NCBI GenBank assembly: GCA_900769735.1
Contig: CAAGHY010000163.1
Location: 1-8,409, forward strand
Length of the DNA: 8,409 nucleotides
Origin: Rikenellaceae bacterium
Lineage (GTDB): Bacteria > Bacteroidota > Bacteroidia > Bacteroidales > UBA932
Direction: 5' to 3'
Shown: positions 1-6,711 of the stretch, piece after piece
How the letters are laid out: every line of letters begins with the position of its first letter
Position numbering within the stretch: the stretch's first letter is position 1
Notes under the pieces: generated by a model
Seen by the model: only the letters and a program-made list of their open reading frames with translations
What the model was told of the DNA's origin: nothing
Databases searched by the model: none
Translations under genes and position numbers: made by a program

Positions 1-1635
1 GAATACCAGAAATACTTTGAGCAGGACAAGGCCCTTGAGCGCCGTTTCCAGATGGTAATGGTGGATGAGCCAACCCCTGCTGAGAGCATCTCCATCCTCC
101 GTGGCCTAAAGGAGAAATATGAAAACCACCACAAGGTGAAAATTGAGGACGATGCAATAATCGCAGCAGTGGACCTCTCACACAGATACATCACCAACCG
201 TTTTCTTCCCGACAAGGCAATTGACCTCATAGATGAGGCAGCATCAAAACTCCGTCTGGAGATGAACTCAGTGCCGGAGAAAATTGATGAGCTCAACAGA
301 AAGATAAAGCAGCTGGAAATTGAGAAAGCAGCAATAAAAAGGGAAGGGAAATCCCCTAAACTTAATGATATCACTACCCAGCTGGAGACACTTCAGGCTG
401 AGCAGAAAGTGTATGACAAACAGTGGAAAGAGGAGAAATCCCTTTTGGACAACATCCAGAAGAAACGCCTTGAACTTGAGAACCTTAAAGTAAAGGCAGA
501 CGAAGCTGAACGCAACGGTGATTATGCAAAGGTTGCGGAGATCCGTTACGGAAAAATTGGGGATCTGCAGAAACAGATTGAGGAGCTTCAGGCAAAGAAA
601 GCTGCCAATGAAAACCCTCTCATAAATGAAGAGGTAAACCCTGAGGACATTGCAGAAGTTGTTGCCAAATGGACAGGCATTCCTGTAAAAAGGATGCTGC
701 AGAGTGAAAAGGACAAACTGCTGCACCTGGAGGAGGAACTGCATAAGAGAGTCATTGGACAGGATGAGGCAATCAAGGCTGTATCTGATGCCGTACGCCG
801 TTCACGTGCAGGTTTGCAGAACGAGAAACGCCCTCTTGGATCATTCCTTTTCCTTGGTACAACCGGTGTGGGTAAAACGGAGCTTGCAAAAGCCCTTGCA
901 GAGTTCCTGTTCAATGATGAAAACCTTATGACAAGGATTGATATGAGCGAATACCAGGAGAGCTTTGCCGTAACCCGCCTTGTGGGAGCCCCTCCTGGTT
1001 ATGTGGGATACGATGAAGGAGGGCAGCTTACAGAGGCCGTACGCCGCAAACCATATTCAGTAGTATTGTTTGATGAGATTGAAAAGGCCCACCCTGATGT
1101 ATTCAACGTACTGCTCCAGGTACTGGATGACGGACGCCTTACAGACGGCAAGGGACGTACTGTAAACTTCAAGAACACAATCCTAATTATGACCAGCAAC
1201 GTTGGCAGTGACATAATTCAGGATTATATGTTCAAGATAAACGACGTTAACAAGGAACAGGCCCTTGAGGAGTGCAAAAACGCAGTTATGGAGGTACTGA
1301 AAAGGAGCGTAAGGCCTGAATTCCTGAACAGAATTGATGAGGTGATAATGTTTGAACCGCTCTCAGCTGAAAACATCCGCGGTATCCTTATACTGCAGAT
1401 ACACCAGATACAGGAGATGCTGGAGGAAAAAGGCATACATCTTCAGTTCACCCAAGCAGCACTGGATTATCTTGCCTCAAAAGGTTATGACATTGCATAC
1501 GGAGCACGCCCAATAAAACGCCTGTTGCAGAAAGAGCTCATAAACGAGCTGGCAACCCAGATAATTGGGGGCAAAGTTTCAACCGGCGGCAATATCTCAG
1601 TAGATTTGCAGGAGGGAAAACTCCACTTCAGTTAA
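1..1635 (+). CDS. clpB: ATP-dependent chaperone/disaggregase ClpB, C-terminal two-thirds (5' end outside window)
   Basis: Hsp100/ClpB unfoldase, which works with DnaK/DnaJ/GrpE in the cytosol to extract polypeptides from aggregates. The frame is open from base 1, leaving 544 residues. Compared with the roughly 860-residue family, about the first 315-320 residues (N-domain and NBD1 Walker motifs) are missing to the left. The visible part begins at the end of NBD1 with the arginine-finger motif ALERRF (fragment residues 11-16). The small subdomain (FLPDKAIDLIDEAASKLR) follows, then the long charged coiled-coil M domain (about residues 90-205), which separates ClpB from ClpA/C. NBD2 carries Walker A GTTGVGKT (bases 856-879), Walker B VVLFDEIEKAHPD (from base 1060), the pore-loop region GAPPGYVGYDEGG, sensor-1 MTSNVGS, arginine finger FLNRIDE and sensor-2 GARPIKRLLQ. 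Walker A has Thr where E. coli ClpB has Pro; the catalytic Lys and Thr are intact. The identification is secure. Regulation cannot be seen because the promoter is outside the window. Confidence 0.98.
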   Translation, partial: EYQKYFEQDKALERRFQMVMVDEPTPAESISILRGLKEKYENHHKVKIEDDAIIAAVDLSHRYITNRFLPDKAIDLIDEAASKLRLEMNSVPEKIDELNRKIKQLEIEKAAIKREGKSPKLNDITTQLETLQAEQKVYDKQWKEEKSLLDNIQKKRLELENLKVKADEAERNGDYAKVAEIRYGKIGDLQKQIEELQAKKAANENPLINEEVNPEDIAEVVAKWTGIPVKRMLQSEKDKLLHLEEELHKRVIGQDEAIKAVSDAVRRSRAGLQNEKRPLGSFLFLGTTGVGKTELAKALAEFLFNDENLMTRIDMSEYQESFAVTRLVGAPPGYVGYDEGGQLTEAVRRKPYSVVLFDEIEKAHPDVFNVLLQVLDDGRLTDGKGRTVNFKNTILIMTSNVGSDIIQDYMFKINDVNKEQALEECKNAVMEVLKRSVRPEFLNRIDEVIMFEPLSAENIRGILILQIHQIQEMLEEKGIHLQFTQAALDYLASKGYDIAYGARPIKRLLQKELINELATQIIGGKVSTGGNISVDLQEGKLHFS

Positions 1636-1758
1636 CGTTGTCTTAATGTATAACTTTTTGTGGTACAAAAAGTTACAGAAACAGGATTTGCAATATACCG
1701 CAAATCCTGTTTTTTATTTGTTTGATTTTCAAACAAATACACATTAAGACAACGTAAC
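1631..1758. repeat. Cloverleaf-like nested inverted repeat directly after clpB
   Basis: A 15-bp perfect inverted repeat (ACGTTGTCTTAATGT at 1635-1649, complement at 1741-1755) encloses three consecutive hairpins. It extends by 3 bp (GTT 1631-1633 with AAC 1756-1758) if A1634 is bulged. Hairpin 1 has arms 1651-1661 and 1665-1675 (11 bp, 3-nt loop). Hairpin 2 has arms 1679-1691 and 1700-1712 (13 bp, 8-nt loop). Hairpin 3 has arms 1715-1725 and 1729-1739 (11 bp, 3-nt loop). Only 1, 3, 2 and 1 bases separate the stems, so nearly the whole 121-base core can pair. The left arm begins on the last base of the clpB stop codon, and the right arm ends 8 bases before the next gene's -33 box. TAAC flanks it at 1633-1636 and 1755-1758, a weak candidate for a target duplication. 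Its nature is unknown: it may be a compound terminator, a small mobile palindromic element, or a structured 3' UTR. Confidence 0.8.
1679..1715 (+). terminator. Probable Rho-independent terminator of clpB
   Basis: Arms AAACAGGATTTGC (1679-1691) and its complement (1700-1712) form a perfect 13-bp stem with an 8-nt loop. A run of six T (1710-1715), partly within the 3' arm, follows. It lies 43 bases after the clpB stop and is the middle hairpin of the larger nested structure. The stem is only moderately GC-rich, but the stem-plus-T-run form is typical of intrinsic termination. Confidence 0.75.
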
Positions 1759-1766
1759 AAAAAAAA

Positions 1767-1797
1767 TATGGAATTATCAAAATTCTTTTTATATTTG
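1767..1797 (+). promoter_or_regulatory. Bacteroidota-type promoter for the peptidase pair
   Basis: TATATTTG at 1790-1797 matches the Bacteroidota primary sigma factor -7 consensus TAnnTTTG. TATG at 1767-1770, 19 bases upstream, matches the -33 TTTG in three of four positions. Transcription would start around 1803-1806, giving an AT-rich leader of about 45 bases before the ATG at 1851 with no Shine-Dalgarno site, as is usual in this phylum. The assignment rests on consensus match and position. Confidence 0.6.
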
Positions 1798-1850
1798 TAT
1801 GATTGCAAAAATCGCTGAAATAAATCTAAAACTTAAAAACAATACACATT

Positions 1851-3056
1851 ATGAAAAAAACACTTTCTACTGTGTTGATGCTTGCAATTGCAATGACATC
1901 ATTCGCACAAAAAGGTAAAAAAGCTGCTGAGAAACCTGAGGGTTATCAGTTTACAGTTGTAAAAGAAAATCCTGTTACCCCTGTTAAAAACCAGGCAAGC
2001 TCAGGTACTTGCTGGTGTTACTCTACACTTTCATTCCTTGAGAGTGAGGCTATCAAAAAAGGTGCACCTGCTGACATTGACTTGGCAGAGATGTTCCCAG
2101 TATGGCACGGCTATTCAGACAAAGCAGTAAAATTTGTAAGATTGGACGGCAAACTTAACTACGAGCAGGGTTCATCATTCGGTGATGTACTTTATACACT
2201 TAAACACTACGGTTTGGTTCCTCAGAAAGAGATGGAGGGTCTTAACTACGGTGAGCCTATGAACAAACACGGCGAGCTAGTAGGTGTTCTTAAAGGTTAC
2301 GTTAACGCAGTTATCAAAAACCCTAACAGAAAACTTTCTACTGCTTGGCTAAACGGTCTTAACGGTGTTCTTGACGCATATCTTGGAGAGACTCCTGAGA
2401 AATTTGTTGTAAACGGCAAAGAGTACACTCCAGAGACTTACGCTAAAGATTACTTGAAACTTAACGCTGATGATTACGTTTCAATCACTTCATTCACTCA
2501 CGAGCCATTCTATTCACAGTTTGCAATTGAGGTACCTGACAACTGGCGTTGGGATCTTTCATACAACCTTCCATTGGATGAGATGATGCAGATCTTTGAT
2601 TACGCTATTGAGAACGGTTACACTGTAGCTTGGGCTTCAGACGTAAGTGAGAAAGGTTTCAACAGAAACGGTCTTGGTATTGTTCCTGACGTGGCAGCTA
2701 ACCAGAAAGAGGCAGGTTCAGACGAGGCTAAATGGATCGGCAAATCTCCAGAGGAGAAAAATGCAGCAATGAACAACCAGAACGCTCCTGGTAAAGAGTT
2801 GAAGATCACTCAGGAGATGAGACAGGAAGGTTATGACAACAAAACCACTACTGATGACCACGGTATGCATATCTACGGTATTGCTAAAGACCAGAACGGT
2901 ACAAAATACTATATGGTTAAGAACTCTTGGGGTCCTACAGGCAAATACAAAGGTTTGTGGTATGTATCTGAGGCATTCGTTCAGTACAAAACTATGAACA
3001 TTGTTGTAAACAAAAACGCCATCCCTGCAGCAATCAAAGCTAAAATGGGTCTATAA
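1851..3056 (+). CDS. Exported C1-family cysteine peptidase (bleomycin hydrolase/aminopeptidase C type), paralog 1
   Basis: Predicted papain-fold cysteine peptidase of the C1B (PepC/bleomycin hydrolase) branch, 401 residues. The N-terminus is a signal peptide (MKK, hydrophobic core, SFA), probably cut after Ala19 before Gln20, so the protein should act in the periplasm or outside rather than in the cytosol like classical PepC. A short Lys-rich linker follows. Active-site features visible are Gln48 (VKNQ, oxyanion hole), nucleophile Cys54 in GTCWCYS, His340 in GMHIYGIA and Asn358 in VKNSWG. The family-like segment FTHEPFYSQFAIEVPDNW lies at 215-232. It is somewhat shorter than bleomycin hydrolases (about 450). 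The mature protein's only cysteines are Cys54 and Cys56. The ATG is preceded by an AT-rich leader and gives a complete signal peptide. It is first in a tandem pair with the next gene. Codons are strongly biased (Asn almost always AAC, Arg mostly AGA, Gly often GGT), suggesting high expression. Substrate is not known; aminopeptidase versus endopeptidase activity cannot be decided here. Confidence 0.93.
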   Translation: MKKTLSTVLMLAIAMTSFAQKGKKAAEKPEGYQFTVVKENPVTPVKNQASSGTCWCYSTLSFLESEAIKKGAPADIDLAEMFPVWHGYSDKAVKFVRLDGKLNYEQGSSFGDVLYTLKHYGLVPQKEMEGLNYGEPMNKHGELVGVLKGYVNAVIKNPNRKLSTAWLNGLNGVLDAYLGETPEKFVVNGKEYTPETYAKDYLKLNADDYVSITSFTHEPFYSQFAIEVPDNWRWDLSYNLPLDEMMQIFDYAIENGYTVAWASDVSEKGFNRNGLGIVPDVAANQKEAGSDEAKWIGKSPEEKNAAMNNQNAPGKELKITQEMRQEGYDNKTTTDDHGMHIYGIAKDQNGTKYYMVKNSWGPTGKYKGLWYVSEAFVQYKTMNIVVNKNAIPAAIKAKMGL

Positions 3057-3091
3057 TTGAGGCATCCAACACTTAAAACTTGAAAAACATT

Positions 3092-4198
3092 ATGAAAAAG
3101 ACACTTTTAATAGCAGCTGCATTCCTATGTATGGGAACAGCTCTTACAGCTCAATACAAATATGAGTTTACAGTTGTTAAAGAGAATCCTGCAACACCTG
3201 TAAAGAATCAGGCAAAAACCGGTACTTGCTGGTGCTTTGCAACCAACTCATTCATTGAGTCTGAGTTGTTGAGGATGGGCAAAGGAGAGTATGACCTTTC
3301 TGAGATGTTCATTGTAAGAAACAACTATATGACCAGAATGAAAGACAACTACTACAAGAGAGGCAGAGGTAACGTAAGCCAGGGTAGTATTGGTCATATG
3401 TACATCAATGAGATGGCTAAAAACGGTCTTATGACTGAGGAGGCTTACAACGGTATCAACTACGCTTCTGAGACTCACAACCACGGTGACCTTCAGAAAT
3501 GGGTACAGGCTGTAAGCAAAACTGCTGTAGAGATGAAGAAACCTATCCCTCAGGAGATTTTGGACGGAGTATTTGATGCATATCTTGGTAAAGTTCCTGC
3601 AACTTTCACAGTTAAAGGTAAAGAGTACGATGCAAAATCATTCTACAAGAGCCTAGGTTTGAACGCAAGTGATTATGTAGAGCTTACAAGCTTCACACAC
3701 CATCCTTTCTACCAGCTTATTCCAGTAGAGGTACCGGACAACTGGGATCACGCTGTTATGTACAACCTTCCTTTGGATGAGTTGATGTCAGTAATGGATT
3801 ACGCTATCAACAACGGTTACACCATTGGTTGGGACGGTGACGTTAGCGAGCCAGGTTATGCTTTCCAGCACTTTGTAGCAGTTAACACTAAAGAGAACAT
3901 CAAACAGGCTAAAGAGCTGACTGCAAAACCAGTTGAGGATGAGGTAAATCAGGAGAGCAGACAGAACGGTTACGAGACATTTGTAACTACTGACGACCAC
4001 CTTGAGCACATTATTGGTATTGCTAAAGATCAGGACGGCGTTAAATATTACATTACCAAGAACTCTTGGGGTACTCAGAGAAACGGTACAGGTTACCACT
4101 ATATGTCTGAGAACTATGTAAAAGCTAAAACTATCTCAATTCTTGTAAACAAGAACTCAATCCCTAAAGCAACCAGAGCTAAATTGGGAATCAAATAA
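3092..4198 (+). CDS. Exported C1-family cysteine peptidase (bleomycin hydrolase/aminopeptidase C type), paralog 2
   Basis: Second C1B peptidase, 368 residues from the ATG at 3092. An in-frame TTG at 3080 would add MKNI, but the ATG gives a standard signal peptide (MKKTLLIAAAFLCMGTALTA, cut before Gln21) and matches the start context of paralog 1. The catalytic set is Gln40, Cys46 (TGTCWCFA), His306 (LEHIIGIA) and Asn324 (TKNSWG), so both copies should be active. It lacks the Lys-rich linker after the signal peptide and is shorter in the loop before the catalytic His (about 251-295). The two proteins still align along their whole length and share the C-terminal pattern IPxAxxAKxG. Mature protein cysteines are only Cys46 and Cys48. 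The gene starts 35 bases after paralog 1 with no clear promoter between, so the two probably share one transcript that ends at the hairpin just downstream. Codon use resembles paralog 1. Presumably it arose by tandem duplication followed by divergence of the substrate-facing loops; the substrate is unknown. Confidence 0.93.
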   Translation: MKKTLLIAAAFLCMGTALTAQYKYEFTVVKENPATPVKNQAKTGTCWCFATNSFIESELLRMGKGEYDLSEMFIVRNNYMTRMKDNYYKRGRGNVSQGSIGHMYINEMAKNGLMTEEAYNGINYASETHNHGDLQKWVQAVSKTAVEMKKPIPQEILDGVFDAYLGKVPATFTVKGKEYDAKSFYKSLGLNASDYVELTSFTHHPFYQLIPVEVPDNWDHAVMYNLPLDELMSVMDYAINNGYTIGWDGDVSEPGYAFQHFVAVNTKENIKQAKELTAKPVEDEVNQESRQNGYETFVTTDDHLEHIIGIAKDQDGVKYYITKNSWGTQRNGTGYHYMSENYVKAKTISILVNKNSIPKATRAKLGIK

Positions 4199-4221
4199 TT
4201 TTCTTCCCGATGAAAACAAAT

Positions 4222-4254
4222 GGGGCAATCCAATCCGGATTGCCCCTATATTTT
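4222..4254 (+). terminator. Rho-independent terminator after the peptidase pair
   Basis: Arms GGGGCAATCC (4222-4231) and GGATTGCCCC (4237-4246) form a perfect, GC-rich 10-bp stem with a 5-nt loop, followed by the T-rich TATATTTT. It begins 23 bases after the paralog 2 stop and ends only 14 bases before the pssA start, so pssA must rely either on read-through or on a promoter embedded in this stretch. Confidence 0.9.
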
Positions 4255-4268
4255 AAAGATATACCAAA

Positions 4269-4967
4269 ATGAGAATAACAAAGCACATCCCAAACAGCAT
4301 CACATCACTGAACCTGTTCAGCGGCTGCCTTGCAACAATATTTGCATTGAACGGAAACTTCAAGACAGCATTCCTATGCATTATAGCAGGTGCTGTATTC
4401 GATTTCTGTGACGGCCTAGCTGCAAGAGCCCTCAAAGCTTACTCCCCTATGGGCAAAGAACTGGATTCATTGGCTGATATGGTTACATTTGGAGTGGCAC
4501 CGTCAATGATCCTTTACAGATTCCAGGCAGAATCGGGATTCCTTATTTATCTGCCTCTGCTTATAGCTGTATTTTCAGGATTGAGACTGGCCAAATTCAA
4601 TATTGACACCCGTCAGAGTGAAAACTTCATAGGACTTGCAACTCCATCCTGTGCCCTTATATGCGGTTCACTTGTATATGCAAGCGAGATTTACCCGCAA
4701 CTGGCTGCATTCCTTACAGCATACGCATATATATTTCCTATGCTTGCACTTGTATTATGCTACCTGCTGGTATGTGAAATACCTATGTTCTCATTCAAAT
4801 TCAAGTCACTCAAATGGAGTGACAACAAAGCAAGATTCTCATTCCTTGCAATTGCAGCGGCAATAGCAATTGCTGTAATTGTTGCAGGTCTCAACTGGAG
4901 CTTGTGCGTATTGGGAATCTTCCTGGCTTACATACTTGTTAACGTATTGAGCCTGATGAAAAGATAA
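4269..4967 (+). CDS. pssA: CDP-diacylglycerol--serine O-phosphatidyltransferase (phosphatidylserine synthase)
   Basis: Inner-membrane enzyme that joins CDP-diacylglycerol and L-serine to give phosphatidylserine, the precursor of phosphatidylethanolamine. The 232-residue protein has the complete CDP-alcohol phosphatidyltransferase signature: Asp45, then Asp48-Gly49 and Ala52-Arg53, Gly62, Asp66 and Asp70 (D-x2-D-G-x2-A-R-x8-G-x3-D-x3-D), which binds the metal and the CDP moiety. Several hydrophobic segments surround it and continue to the C-terminus, fitting a multi-pass membrane protein. The N-terminal IPNSITSLNLFSG and the FGVAPS segment after the motif are typical of the PssA subclass rather than PgsA; the length also fits the shorter, integral-membrane PssA type. 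The ATG at 4269 is the first in frame. The decarboxylase gene psd is often nearby in related genomes but is not adjacent here. No obvious Shine-Dalgarno site is present. It ends at a bidirectional terminator. Confidence 0.93.
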   Translation: MRITKHIPNSITSLNLFSGCLATIFALNGNFKTAFLCIIAGAVFDFCDGLAARALKAYSPMGKELDSLADMVTFGVAPSMILYRFQAESGFLIYLPLLIAVFSGLRLAKFNIDTRQSENFIGLATPSCALICGSLVYASEIYPQLAAFLTAYAYIFPMLALVLCYLLVCEIPMFSFKFKSLKWSDNKARFSFLAIAAAIAIAVIVAGLNWSLCVLGIFLAYILVNVLSLMKR

Positions 4968-4990
4968 CAGGAAACATCTTCCTGAAAATG

Positions 4991-5028
4991 AATAAGGCGT
5001 TGCGCATCCATTTGCACAACGCCTTATT
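4991..5028. terminator. Bidirectional terminator between pssA and the acyl-CoA ligase gene
   Basis: AATAAGGCGTTG (4991-5002) pairs perfectly with CAACGCCTTATT (5017-5028), and a C/A mismatch is followed by three more pairs toward the loop. It lies 24 bases after the pssA stop and 22 bases past the ligase stop on the other strand. T-rich sequence follows on both sides (TTTCCGTTATGTTT on the plus strand; CATTTTC reading the minus strand), so it can serve both convergent genes. Confidence 0.85.
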
Positions 5029-5049
5029 TCCGTTATGTTTAAAAAATCT

Positions 5050-6684
5050 TTAACTGTACAAGAAACGTTTGATACTCATCTTAGGAGTTTTCTCAAACGG
5101 AGCATCAACAAGCTCAACTGCAGAAAGTTTGCTGTAAGCAGGCATACTGGCATTTACAACCTTCATCAGCTCTTTACCGTATTGGGCAGCATCAACTGAA
5201 TTCTCAGCCAACTTCTCAGCATCCATATAAACAAGTGCCACAAGCGCTGCTCCACGGCTCAATACAATTGACTCAAGCACATAAGGCTGGTTGTTCACTA
5301 CTGCCTCAATCTCCTCGGGATAAATGTTCTGTCCGTTAGGAGTAAGAATCATATTCTTGCTTCGGCCCTTAATGAAAATGTTGCCCTCTTTATCTATTAC
5401 ACCTAGATCACCGGTATTCATCCATCCGTCTTTGGTAAATGCGGCATTGGTTGCATCTTCATTTTTGTAGTAACCGCTCATAATGTTGGTACCTCTTGCC
5501 TGAATCTCTCCCACTACATTATAAGGATCCTCTGAATCAATCCTCACCTCCACTGTATCAATTGCCTTACCACAAGATTTAGGAACAAACTTGCGCCACT
5601 CCTCATAAGCCATAAGGGGTGCAGCCTCTGTCATACCATAACCAACTGTAAAAGGAAGCTTGATTTTCTTCAACCAGGTCTCAATCTCCGGATTAAGGGC
5701 AGCGCCTCCCAATACAATCTCCCTAATATTACCTCCAAAGGCAGTAAGAAGAGAAGTTCTGATTTTCTTGAAAATCAACTGGTTCACACCTGGAATGGAT
5801 GTGATCACCTTCATCACCGGCTTGTTTACAACAGGAAGCACCTTGCTCTTGAAAATCTTCTCTATAACCAAAGGAACAGTAATCAGAAGATAAGGCTTCA
5901 CCTCCGCCAAGGCACCCATAAGGATTGCAGGGGTAGGCATTCTGCTTATATAATAGATTGAAGAACCTCCGCACAAAGGATAGATAAGCTCAAACATAAG
6001 GCCGTACATATGGGCCATAGGGAGCATTGAAACAATCTTGTCTTTTGAAGAAGAAGGAATTCTGGTTTGTCCGAACTCCACATTTGCACTGATACACTCA
6101 TATCTCAACATTACGCCCTTAGGCATACAGGTTGTTCCTGATGTGTAGTTGATGATTGCAAGTTCCTTGTCATTGTCTGTAGGATAACAAACGTGCTCAG
6201 CTGAAAATCCAGAAGGGTATTTCTGTGCAAAAAGGGAGTCCAAATTCTTGTATGTATCCTCAATTTCCTTTGTTGCTCCATATAGAAGTGTAAAATCGGT
6301 AGTGGAAATTACCGCCTTCAAAGCAGGCATTCCCGCTATATTGAGTTTTCCCCACAACTCATTGTCGGTGAAGAGAATGATACTTTCGGAATGGTTTACA
6401 AGAGACATCACGCTATCGGGATGAAAATCTGCAAGAATTGGAACCATTACGGTTTCATATGTGTTTCCTGCAAGGAAAGCCATTCCCCAACGTGCTGTAT
6501 TCCTGGCACATAGTGCAACTTTTTCCCCTTTTACAATATTCAACTGGCTGAAAAAGAGATGAATTTTCTCAATCTGGGTAGCCACTTGCCCGAACTTGAA
6601 TGTTTCGCCGCCATAATTTCCCAGCGCAGGGCTCTCCCAGTTGGCTTTTATAGACTCTTCCAGTCTCTTAAGGTAATGTTTCAT
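5050..6684 (-). CDS. AMP-binding acyl-CoA ligase (long-chain fatty acid--CoA ligase-like)
   Basis: Adenylate-forming enzyme of 544 residues, expected to activate a carboxylic acid (probably a fatty acid) with ATP and pass it to CoA. Core motifs are all present: phosphate-binding loop NYTSGTTCMPKGV (179-191), the LPMAHMYG motif (221-228), A5 motif VGYGMTEAAP (347-356), TGDLG with Asp426 (binds ribose), the hinge region IKGRSKNMIL with Arg441, PEEIE (456-460), and a C-terminal TPKMSIKRF whose Lys539 fits the catalytic A10 lysine. There is no carrier-protein or condensation domain, so it is a stand-alone ligase. Cys186 in the P-loop replaces the usual Gly of TSGTTG. The acid substrate cannot be read from the sequence; an acyl-ACP synthetase or aryl-acid ligase is less likely but possible. 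The ATG at 6684 lies 23 bases after the methyltransferase stop, so the gene may be the last of a three-gene operon, but it also has its own likely promoter. Confidence 0.9.
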   Translation of the reverse strand: MKHYLKRLEESIKANWESPALGNYGGETFKFGQVATQIEKIHLFFSQLNIVKGEKVALCARNTARWGMAFLAGNTYETVMVPILADFHPDSVMSLVNHSESIILFTDNELWGKLNIAGMPALKAVISTTDFTLLYGATKEIEDTYKNLDSLFAQKYPSGFSAEHVCYPTDNDKELAIINYTSGTTCMPKGVMLRYECISANVEFGQTRIPSSSKDKIVSMLPMAHMYGLMFELIYPLCGGSSIYYISRMPTPAILMGALAEVKPYLLITVPLVIEKIFKSKVLPVVNKPVMKVITSIPGVNQLIFKKIRTSLLTAFGGNIREIVLGGAALNPEIETWLKKIKLPFTVGYGMTEAAPLMAYEEWRKFVPKSCGKAIDTVEVRIDSEDPYNVVGEIQARGTNIMSGYYKNEDATNAAFTKDGWMNTGDLGVIDKEGNIFIKGRSKNMILTPNGQNIYPEEIEAVVNNQPYVLESIVLSRGAALVALVYMDAEKLAENSVDAAQYGKELMKVVNASMPAYSKLSAVELVDAPFEKTPKMSIKRFLYS

Positions 6685-6697
6685 ATTGTAAAAAATA

Positions 6698-6711
6698 GTA
6701 AAATATTTTAC
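6698..6711. promoter_or_regulatory. Perfect 14-bp palindrome at the ligase transcription start (possible operator)
   Basis: GTAAAATATTTTAC is identical to its reverse complement and is centred on the expected transcription start of the ligase promoter. It abuts the -7 box and contains the methyltransferase stop codon. A second inverted repeat overlaps it: TTGTAAAA (6686-6693) and TTTTACAA (6706-6713). A repressor bound here would block the promoter, and the transcript could form weak alternative hairpins just before the ATG. The composition is nearly all A and T, so chance is a real alternative. Confidence 0.3.

Noticed and set aside
268..744. Long open frame on the minus strand opposite clpB (also 588-914, 999-1214 and 1224-1436)
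   Set aside because: They overlap a securely identified clpB frame, show no domain-like pattern, and are explained by the composition of the coding strand.
1635..1755. Cloverleaf as a tRNA or tRNA-like RNA
   Set aside because: Stems of 11-15 bp are too long, and there is no T-loop, anticodon loop or CCA-end pattern.
1633..1758. TAAC on both sides as proof of transposon insertion
   Set aside because: Four AT-rich bases overlapping the inverted repeat itself can occur by chance, and there is no transposase or second copy in the window.
3080..3091. Upstream TTG start for the second peptidase
   Set aside because: It adds only four residues before the Met-Lys-Lys of a normal signal peptide, and the ATG context matches that of paralog 1.
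4220..4411. Short plus-strand frame starting in the terminator before pssA, and 4253-4435 on the minus strand
   Set aside because: Both overlap the start of pssA in other frames and begin inside or beside a terminator hairpin.
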